A stretch of 7,821 nucleotides of DNA from Proteobacteria bacterium UBA4575 (GTDB lineage: Bacteria > Pseudomonadota > Gammaproteobacteria > UBA4575), in contig DGKH01000010.1 in assembly GCA_002386945.1 (NCBI GenBank), positions 3,899-11,719 of the forward strand. Reading direction: 5' to 3'. The notes under the pieces are model-generated. The model was not told where the DNA came from. It saw nothing but the letters and a program-made list of their open reading frames with translations, and ran no database searches. This document shows, piece after piece, positions 1 to 4,899 of this stretch (the first letter of the stretch is position 1; each line of letters begins with the position of its first letter). Made by a program: the position numbers and the translations under genes.

Positions 1-332
1 TTCTCTAGGAAGGCCTCTCGACCCAATTCGGCGCGAGATTGGCCTGCTGCATTTAGTTGTCGCTCAACCACCATCTGAGTGGCAATACCGGCATGGTCTG
101 TACCCGGTTGCCATAACGTGTTATCGCCACACATGCGGTGATAGCGAGTCAGGCTGTCCATAATGGTGTTATTGAAGGCATGACCCATATGTAATGTGCC
201 AGTGACATTCGGCGGTGGGATCATGATGCAAAAGGCGTGCTCTGATTGATTACTTGGCTGGAAGTAACCCTTTGCTTTCCATTCTTGGTACCAACGATCT
301 TCGATGGTATTTGGTTGATAGACTTTGTCCAC
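1..332 (-). CDS. valS: Valine--tRNA ligase (ValRS), N-terminal part, cut by the window edge
   Basis: This is the start of the class I aminoacyl-tRNA synthetase that charges tRNA-Val in the cytoplasm. About 110 codons are visible and the gene runs off the left edge. Residues 39-51 read [13 protein letters not shown], which contains the HIGH-type ATP-binding motif (HMGH at 48-51). [10 protein letters not shown] at 77-86 is the other conserved N-terminal block of ValRS. From its first residue the protein aligns with E. coli ValS without gaps as far as I recall that sequence. The start is GTG at 330-332: an in-frame TAG lies a few codons upstream, no ATG intervenes, and this position matches the family's first Met. 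An AGGA at 346-349 is the only Shine-Dalgarno candidate, and its 13-base spacing is long, so translation may be modest. The gene follows holC in the same direction across a 184-base gap. The family assignment is near certain; the remaining length is unknown. Confidence 0.97.
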   Translation of the reverse strand, partial: MDKVYQPNTIEDRWYQEWKAKGYFQPSNQSEHAFCIMIPPPNVTGTLHMGHAFNNTIMDSLTRYHRMCGDNTLWQPGTDHAGIATQMVVERQLNAAGQSRAELGREAFLE

Positions 333-375
333 AGTGTTTTTGTAATCCTAAACGCTTGTTTTGATTGTGTGGCTG

Positions 376-388
376 CGGCCAGAGGCCG
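376..388. repeat. Small GC-rich hairpin in the valS upstream region
   Basis: A perfect 5-bp inverted repeat, CGGCC at 376-380 and GGCCG at 384-388, is separated by a 3-base loop. It lies 44 bases upstream of the valS start, so it would fold in the 5' leader of valS mRNA if transcription starts upstream. Neither strand has a T run next to it, so it does not look like an intrinsic terminator. The repeat itself is plain in the sequence; any function is speculation. Confidence 0.45.
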
Positions 389-402
389 ATATATTGCTTA
401 TT

Positions 403-450
403 TTATAGAGAATTTTTCTGTATTACAGATCGCCAGGAAATCCTCTATAA
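403..450. repeat. Nested inverted repeat between holC and valS
   Basis: Outer arms lie at 403-415 (TTATAGAGAATTT) and 438-450 (AAATCCTCTATAA). They match over 12 of 13 positions, and in minus-strand RNA the odd pair becomes a G-U wobble. Nested inside is a near-perfect palindrome, TCTGTA-T-TACAGA, at 417-429. The minus-strand sequence TATAAAAT (complement of 400-407) overlaps the valS-proximal outer arm and could serve as a -10 box, but no good -35 is visible. The symmetry is directly visible. Whether it is an operator, an RNA leader structure or a relic of a small mobile repeat cannot be told from one copy. No T run follows, so an intrinsic terminator is unlikely. Confidence 0.6.
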
Positions 451-516
451 CCAGTCTGCTTAGTTTAGCATTGTTGCGCAGTTTGTAGGGCATGACTTGA
501 GCCCAGGCCTGCTCAT

Positions 517-939
517 TTAACTGACCGCGTGATGCTTAGGTTGGTGCCCTTGTTGGCTGTAGTGACGAAAACGCTCACGACCCGCGTGCTTAATCTCACT
601 GACGGCGCTGACCACCTCGATCAGACGATCATAATCTGCATAATCAGGACTGGTGTCTAAGCCCAGATTAATCATGATTTCACGATGTTTCGGTGGTGCC
701 GTGTGATTGACGATAACGGCACAGGGTTGTGCCGTATCTTCTTCCCGTTGATGTGGGATAAAACTTTGGTCGCGAAACACCCAGAGCAACTCATCTAATC
801 GATCCGTCATGGCTTCATCTGCACTGCGAATATAGACCTGCATACCCAAGGTATAGGCCTTTTCTACTAATCTACAGGCGTAGCGTAGATGGCTATCTGC
901 GGCATTATCCTGCAGCACATAAAAGTCAATCTGTGGCAT
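517..939 (-). CDS. holC: DNA polymerase III subunit chi
   Basis: HolC is the chi subunit of the DNA polymerase III clamp-loader assembly. In the family it pairs with psi (HolD) and binds the C-terminal tail of SSB, linking the replisome to SSB-coated lagging-strand template. The 140-residue length is close to E. coli chi (147). The N-terminus MPQIDFYVLQ gives the typical first beta strand. LDELLW (48-53), SFIPH (59-63), INLG (90-93) and RERFRHY (121-127) match the family's conserved blocks in order. The C-terminal ten residues are His-rich and unlike E. coli, as is common for this protein. The ATG at 937-939 has only a weak ribosome site (AAACGA). It lies 30 bases after the pepA stop, so holC is probably translated from the pepA transcript. 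The gene order pepA-holC-valS is the conserved one and supports the call. Confidence 0.95.
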   Translation of the reverse strand: MPQIDFYVLQDNAADSHLRYACRLVEKAYTLGMQVYIRSADEAMTDRLDELLWVFRDQSFIPHQREEDTAQPCAVIVNHTAPPKHREIMINLGLDTSPDYADYDRLIEVVSAVSEIKHAGRERFRHYSQQGHQPKHHAVS

Positions 940-969
940 TTCGTTTTTATCGATAGTGCTTAGTTAGGC

Positions 970-2460
970 TTAGGCCTGTTTGGCTCGACGTAAGAGGTAC
1001 TCGGTGAGCAGAGGCACTGGTCTTGCAGTAGCACCTTTGTTTTTACCCATATTCCAAGCAACGCCAGCGATATCTAAATGCGCCCATTGGTAATCTCTAG
1101 CAAAGCGCTCAAGGAAGCAGCCAGCAGTAATCGATCCAGCCCAACGGCCACCAATATTTGCCATGTCAGCAAAATTACTGTCTAGACTAGATTGGTATTC
1201 ATCCCAAATTGGTAGACGCCAAGCACGGTCAGCACTGGCCTGTCCTGATGCGAGTAGATCTTCACTTAGCTGGTCTGAGTTTGACATCAGGCCACAGGCC
1301 TCAAAGCCAAGGGCAACGAGGCAAGCACCGGTTAGAGTAGCCATATCGATAACCACATCGGGCTTATAACGTGCGGCATAGGTGAGGGCGTCACAGAGGA
1401 CTAAGCGGCCTTCTGCATCGGTGTTCAGGATTTCAATGGTCTGTCCAGACATCGAGGTAACAACATCCCCCGGCTTAGTGGCTTTACTACCCGGCATGTT
1501 TTCTGCGGCGGCGACAATGCCGACTACATTGATAGGTAGATCAAGTTCAGCCAGTGTTTGCATCAAGCCTAATACGGTAGCAGCACCACACATATCAAAC
1601 TTCATCTCGTCCATACCGGCACCTGGCTTTAATGAGATGCCACCGGTGTCAAAGGTAATGCCTTTGCCAATGAGTACGATTGGTTTCTTACTGGCTGCCG
1701 CACCTTTATATTGCATGGCGATTAGCTTTGCTTCCTCGGCGCTGCCGGCAGAAACAGAGAGTAGTGAACCCATGCCTAGCTTTTTCATTTCGGCTTCGCC
1801 TAAGACCTGCACAGATAGACGTTTATTGCCTTTTTTAATGGCTTTTGCTTCATTTGCAAGATGTGTTGGTGTGCAAATATTGGCTGGTAGATCACTCAGA
1901 TTCTTGGTTATCGCCATACCTGAAGCGATGGCCTTACCCTGTGCGCAACCGGTTTGTATTTGGCGCGAAGTTGCACTATTGGAGCAATGTAAGGTGATGC
2001 GCTTTAACTTATGTGCTGGCTTTTCCTTGGAAAAGGTTTCGCTGTACTGATACAGGCTATCGTTGAAGGTCATGCTCTGTAGTCGTGCTATGGCACGTGG
2101 GCTACTGTCGTCAACGTTCAAGCTCATCAACAGGCTGAGTGCATTGTTGGCACTAGTGGCATGTACTGCCTTAGCAACCGATTGCATTAGGCTTCTGAAA
2201 GCGATGATGGAGAGTGTTTTTTCCTTGCCTACTTGCACCAACAACACGCGTTTATGATTGCTCGCCTTAGGCATGAATAGACTCAGTGTGGCGCCTCGCT
2301 TACTCGCCAGATCACCAGCCTTAACCGCTTGGCTTAAATGACCTTGGTAGAGCTCATCTAAGATTTTTGCCTCTGCACTGAGACGGGTGGCATGGACGGC
2401 AACGATTGCACAGGCGGTTTTTTCCTGGGCTATTGGACTGCGGCTTACACTGAACTGCAT
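970..2460 (-). CDS. pepA: Leucyl aminopeptidase PepA (M17 family, cytosol aminopeptidase)
   Basis: This cytoplasmic two-metal aminopeptidase (M17, normally a hexamer) removes N-terminal residues, preferring leucine. In E. coli it also binds DNA, repressing carAB and assisting XerCD at cer sites. The 496 residues compare with 503 in E. coli. Residues 1-165 form the variable N-terminal domain and about 175-490 the catalytic domain. The metal ligands are all present: K266 and D271 in GKGITFDTGG, D289 in MKFDMCGA, and D348 and E350 in the M17 signature NTDAEGRLVL. Catalytic K278 (SLKPG) and R352 are also there, each exactly four positions earlier than in E. coli. The ATG at 2458-2460 has a good ribosome site (AGGAG, 7-base spacer). 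A TAA at 970-972 is followed by a repeated GCCTAA just before holC. It heads the pepA-holC(-valS) block. The peptidase role is certain; the DNA-binding role is inferred from the family. Confidence 0.98.
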   Translation of the reverse strand: MQFSVSRSPIAQEKTACAIVAVHATRLSAEAKILDELYQGHLSQAVKAGDLASKRGATLSLFMPKASNHKRVLLVQVGKEKTLSIIAFRSLMQSVAKAVHATSANNALSLLMSLNVDDSSPRAIARLQSMTFNDSLYQYSETFSKEKPAHKLKRITLHCSNSATSRQIQTGCAQGKAIASGMAITKNLSDLPANICTPTHLANEAKAIKKGNKRLSVQVLGEAEMKKLGMGSLLSVSAGSAEEAKLIAMQYKGAAASKKPIVLIGKGITFDTGGISLKPGAGMDEMKFDMCGAATVLGLMQTLAELDLPINVVGIVAAAENMPGSKATKPGDVVTSMSGQTIEILNTDAEGRLVLCDALTYAARYKPDVVIDMATLTGACLVALGFEACGLMSNSDQLSEDLLASGQASADRAWRLPIWDEYQSSLDSNFADMANIGGRWAGSITAGCFLERFARDYQWAHLDIAGVAWNMGKNKGATARPVPLLTEYLLRRAKQA

Positions 2461-2498
2461 CTCTATACTCCTAATTTTTAAGGGTCACTTTAGTTGAA

Positions 2499-2507
2499 AA
2501 TATAGCA
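2499..2507 (-). promoter_or_regulatory. Candidate extended -10 promoter element for pepA
   Basis: Read on the minus strand, this is TGC followed by TATATT: a TGn extension directly before a -10-like hexamer (complement of 2499-2504). It would start transcription near 2492, leaving a leader of about 30 bases that contains the pepA ribosome site. No convincing -35 is seen 16-18 bases upstream, which is tolerable for an extended -10 promoter. The -35 position falls inside the hairpin at 2517-2540. This is inferred from motif match only. Confidence 0.4.
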
Positions 2508-2516
2508 TGATCGGCA

Positions 2517-2540
2517 GGCTAGTAGCGGTGTGCTACAGCC
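2517..2540. repeat. Inverted repeat (hairpin) between the RDD gene and pepA
   Basis: Plus-strand GGCT-A-GTAGC (2517-2526) pairs with GCTACAGCC (2532-2540) around the loop GGTGT. This gives a 9-bp stem with a single bulged A at 2521. It lies 37 bases after the RDD gene stop and overlaps the expected -35 area of the pepA promoter. No T run follows on either strand, so it is a poor intrinsic terminator. An operator or an mRNA 3'-end structure for the RDD transcript are the reasonable options. The pairing is visible; the role is not. Confidence 0.55.
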
Positions 2541-2577
2541 TATATTGATTCTATGTTGTTATTGTAATGATTGGGAT

Positions 2578-3003
2578 TTAATCACGCCGAATGTATGTGT
2601 TTGATAATAAGTCATTCCACGCCAAGCGCTCTTTATTGGTATAACACCAAAGAAAGCCGATGCCAGCGCTAAGCCAGCAGAGACAGGAGCCGATGAAACG
2701 TAAGCCGGACTGTTTCCAATTGACCGCTTGACCCTCGCTGGTAACTAGACGCAAACGCCAGGTCTTTAGGCCTAATGTTTGGCCACCATGTGTCCAACAC
2801 CAAGCAAAGAAGACAAAACTAATCGCATAGACATAAGCGATAAATAGCGCGTAGTAAGGGTGTTCAGAGTTCATGCTAGTCGGTACAACGACCAAGACGG
2901 CAGCAAAGAATAAAACAGGGATAAGCAGGATGCCGTCATAAAACATGCAGGCAAAGCGCTTGGTGAGGCCTACGGGTTTCATTTGAAGGTCTTGATCGGT
3001 CAT
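2578..3003 (-). CDS. RDD family inner-membrane protein of unknown function
   Basis: This is a small integral membrane protein of the RDD family, whose biochemical role is not settled (some members have been linked to ion transport). With the start used here it has 141 residues. RFACMFYDGIL at 16-26 carries the conserved Arg and Asp that open the first helix. Hydrophobic segments lie at about 24-41, 51-68 and 101-121. WTHGGQTLGLKTWRLRLV (70-87) is the central RDD signature, and WND (129-131) supplies the C-terminal Asp. I chose the ATG at 3001-3003, which has a GAG ribosome site 6 bases upstream and gives a family-like N-terminus. The frame stays open to a TTG at 3045 that would add 14 polar residues; that start lacks a clear ribosome site. 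The gene is divergent from xerD and in the same direction as pepA. In several gammaproteobacteria RDD genes sit near lptFG and pepA. Confidence 0.88.
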   Translation of the reverse strand: MTDQDLQMKPVGLTKRFACMFYDGILLIPVLFFAAVLVVVPTSMNSEHPYYALFIAYVYAISFVFFAWCWTHGGQTLGLKTWRLRLVTSEGQAVNWKQSGLRFIGSCLCWLSAGIGFLWCYTNKERLAWNDLLSNTYIRRD

Positions 3004-3061
3004 GGTTTTCTCGTCATTTTTGTTATGCGATGGCTGAAAATTCAATTCATGCTGAGCTTAC

Positions 3062-3083
3062 TCTACAATGTGACATTGCTAGA
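3062..3083. repeat. Dyad-symmetric site in the RDD/xerD divergent region
   Basis: CAATGT-G-ACATTG (3066-3078) is a perfect 6-bp dyad around one central base. It is flanked by TCTA (3062-3065) and TAGA (3080-3083), which extend the symmetry to 10 bp per arm with a single unpaired C at 3079. It lies between the two divergent gene starts, about 20 bases upstream of a candidate xerD -10, a natural place for an operator. It holds one TGTGA half-site but no matching TCACA at CRP spacing. The symmetry is seen directly; regulator binding is inferred. Confidence 0.5.
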
Positions 3084-3104
3084 GCAAAACTAATTGGGCG
3101 CTAG

Positions 3105-3110
3105 TATAAC
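3105..3110 (+). promoter_or_regulatory. Candidate -10 box for xerD
   Basis: TATAAC matches the sigma-70 -10 consensus at five of six positions and lies 29 bases before the xerD start. That would give a leader of about 23 bases containing the GGGGA ribosome site. No good -35 hexamer is found at normal spacing (GAGCAA at 17 bp), so the call is tentative. Confidence 0.3.
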
Positions 3111-3139
3111 GTGCTGTTACCCAATCTGGGGATGCTAAA

Positions 3140-4087
3140 ATGGCAGCGTGTACAGATGGAACCCTTATGGCAGAAAACGAAGAACATAGAGAGAGTGAAA
3201 ATGGGCAGGTCTTAGAGGCCTTCATTGATCATCTATGGATTGAGTATGGGCTGAGTAAAAACACCCTACAGGCCTATCGTGCCGATTTAGTCCAGCTTGA
3301 TGTCTGGCTCAGTCACTCGGGCAGCCACCTGCTTAAGGCGCAGCGACATGATCTATTGGGTTTTCTTTCACACAAGGTATCACAAGGCATTAAGGCCAGT
3401 TCTGCGGCCAGGCTGTTAAGTAGTATTCGACGTTTTTATCGGTTTCAAGTGCGTCTTCATAGTCTCAAGGTAGATCCTAGTGCTGAAATTGAATTCCCTA
3501 AAAGTGCACGACATCTACCCGAGGTACTCACGGAGGAGGATGTTGAGCAGCTATTGCTAGCCCCTGATCTTGAAACCGCTGCTGGTTTGCGTGATCGTGC
3601 AATGTTAGAGCTGTTGTATGCCTGTGGTCTAAGGGTGTCTGAATTAGTCGGACTATTGCTGCAGCAGGTCAACTTACGTACCGGTGTAATTCGTGTCTTG
3701 GGTAAGGGCAGTAAAGAACGTCTGATCCCCTTTGGAGAAGAGGCGGGTGATTGGATCGAGCGCTATCTGCAAGAAGCACGGCCAGAACTATTAAAAGGTA
3801 GTACAGAGAGCCCCGCTCTGTTTATCAGCAATCGAAAAACTGCGATGACACGACAGACTTTTTGGCATTTGATTAAACGCCATGCTGCCGGTGCCGGTAT
3901 CGAGAAATCGTTAAGCCCACATACCCTGCGTCACGCCTTTGCTACACATCTATTGAACCATGGTGCCGATCTGCGTGTCGTACAGCTATTATTGGGGCAT
4001 AGCGATCTTTCGACAACGCAGGTGTACACTCATATCGCCAGAGCGCGATTGCAGGCACTGCATAAACAGCATCATCCGCGTGGCTGA
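3140..4087 (+). CDS. xerD: Site-specific tyrosine recombinase XerD
   Basis: XerD acts with XerC at dif, activated by FtsK at the septum, to resolve chromosome dimers; it cleaves DNA through a covalent phosphotyrosine link. The protein has 315 residues (298 in E. coli). The N-terminal SAM-like core-binding domain spans about 22-110 and the catalytic domain about 125-308. The full catalytic set is present: R165 (GLRVSE), K189 (LGKGSKER), H261 and R264 (SPHTLRHAFATH), H287 (LLGHSDLSTTQ) and nucleophile Y296 (VYTH). Each is exactly 17 positions later than in E. coli XerD, so only the N-terminus is extended. The C-terminal QHHPRG matches the XerD tail and separates it from XerC. The ATG at 3140 has GGGGA with a 7-base spacer. 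An in-frame ATG at 3167 would give a more family-like length. The pairing with dsbC downstream is the conserved gammaproteobacterial order. Confidence 0.96.
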   Translation: MAACTDGTLMAENEEHRESENGQVLEAFIDHLWIEYGLSKNTLQAYRADLVQLDVWLSHSGSHLLKAQRHDLLGFLSHKVSQGIKASSAARLLSSIRRFYRFQVRLHSLKVDPSAEIEFPKSARHLPEVLTEEDVEQLLLAPDLETAAGLRDRAMLELLYACGLRVSELVGLLLQQVNLRTGVIRVLGKGSKERLIPFGEEAGDWIERYLQEARPELLKGSTESPALFISNRKTAMTRQTFWHLIKRHAAGAGIEKSLSPHTLRHAFATHLLNHGADLRVVQLLLGHSDLSTTQVYTHIARARLQALHKQHHPRG

Positions 4088-4139
4088 ATACAGTATGCTT
4101 CGACTGATTTTTTGATTTCACACTAAGACGAGTATTGAT

Positions 4140-4862
4140 ATGTTTCGACGTTTATCCCTAGTGCTGTGTTTAGCAGCGTTATCATTCAGTACGCTTGCCG
4201 ATCCCGCGAGCGATATTCAGCGTCTGCGCGCTAAGCTGCTTGAAGGCTTTCCAGCCTATAGCCCAGACTCTATTACACCAGCACCTATGACCGGCTGGTA
4301 TCAAGCTTTATACGGCACGCAAGTGATCTATATATCGGTTGATGGCCGTTATCTGATACAGGGTGTGGTAATGGATATGCATGATGGCAAGCGTAACTTG
4401 ACCGCACTGGCGACTAATCAGGCCAGACAAAATTATATGCAAGAAGTAAATACGCAAACGCCGCTGCGTTTTGGTGCTGAAAAACCACGACATGCAGTGA
4501 CTGTCTTTACCGATATTAATTGCACCTATTGCCGTAAATTACATAATCAGATGGATGGCTATGCGAGTTACGGTATTGCTGTCAATTACTTGATGTTTCC
4601 GCGTAAAGGTTTAGATAGCGACGGTTATCGAAAGGCGGTCGCCGTGTGGTGTAGTGCAGATCGCGAACAGGCACTGACTGAAGCCAAGCTAGGCAAAGAG
4701 ATAGAGGCCAAAGACTGTGCTAATCCAGTGGCTGAGCATTATGCATTGGGTCAGAAGATGGGGGTTAGTGGAACCCCTGCAATCCTGCTTGAAGATGGTA
4801 CCTTGATTCCTGGCTTTGTCCCGCCAGCAGAGTTGGCGCAGCAACTAGACGCTGTGCGTTAA
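4140..4862 (+). CDS. dsbC: Thiol:disulfide interchange protein DsbC (periplasmic disulfide isomerase)
   Basis: DsbC is a homodimeric periplasmic isomerase that reshuffles wrong disulfides and is kept reduced by DsbD. The protein has 240 residues. A signal peptide (MFRR, then a hydrophobic core) should be cut after A20 (STLA). The N-terminal dimerisation domain covers about 21-90, with GRYLIQG at 69-75 matching the family. A linker helix follows, then a thioredoxin-fold domain from about 115. The active site is C128-T-Y-C131, where E. coli has CGYC, and the cis-proline loop is GTP at 211-213. C171 and C193 correspond to the second, structural disulfide of E. coli DsbC. C10 lies in the signal core but the residues before it do not form a lipobox. 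The gene starts 52 bases after xerD and probably shares its transcript; the ribosome site (GACGAG) is modest. It converges on the helicase gene. Confidence 0.96.
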   Translation: MFRRLSLVLCLAALSFSTLADPASDIQRLRAKLLEGFPAYSPDSITPAPMTGWYQALYGTQVIYISVDGRYLIQGVVMDMHDGKRNLTALATNQARQNYMQEVNTQTPLRFGAEKPRHAVTVFTDINCTYCRKLHNQMDGYASYGIAVNYLMFPRKGLDSDGYRKAVAVWCSADREQALTEAKLGKEIEAKDCANPVAEHYALGQKMGVSGTPAILLEDGTLIPGFVPPAELAQQLDAVR

Positions 4863-4879
4863 GCCTAGATTCTTGGCTT
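4861..4879 (+). terminator. Weak hairpin at the dsbC/helicase convergence
   Basis: AAGCC (4861-4865) can pair with GGCTT (4875-4879) over a 9-base loop, followed by TATAT instead of a solid T run. The AA of the dsbC stop codon forms part of the stem. It lies in the 37-base gap between two convergent genes, where a terminator is expected. The stem is short, so this is a weak call resting mainly on location. Confidence 0.22.
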
Positions 4880-4899
4880 TATATACCTGTTCTTAATCT

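Noticed and set aside
246..488. 80-codon plus-strand open frame
   Set aside because: It is antisense to the valS start and then runs through the inverted-repeat spacer; it has no ribosome site and no recognisable protein family.
498..516. Terminator after holC around GAGC...GCTC
   Set aside because: The stem has internal mismatches and no T run follows on the minus strand.
1382..2050. 222-codon plus-strand open frame
   Set aside because: It lies wholly antisense to pepA, whose catalytic residues are all in place on the other strand; its composition is that of a shadow frame.
3043..3045. TTG start giving a 155-residue RDD protein
   Set aside because: It lacks a clear ribosome site and adds 14 polar residues not typical of the family; the ATG at 3001-3003 fits better.
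3140..4087. Integrase of a mobile element or prophage
   Set aside because: The protein matches XerD throughout, including the tail, and its neighbour dsbC is the usual chromosomal partner; no attachment-site repeats or phage genes are seen.
4091..4113. Terminator after xerD (CAGT/ACTG stem then a run of T)
   Set aside because: The stem is only 4 bp with an 8-base loop, and xerD-dsbC looks co-transcribed.
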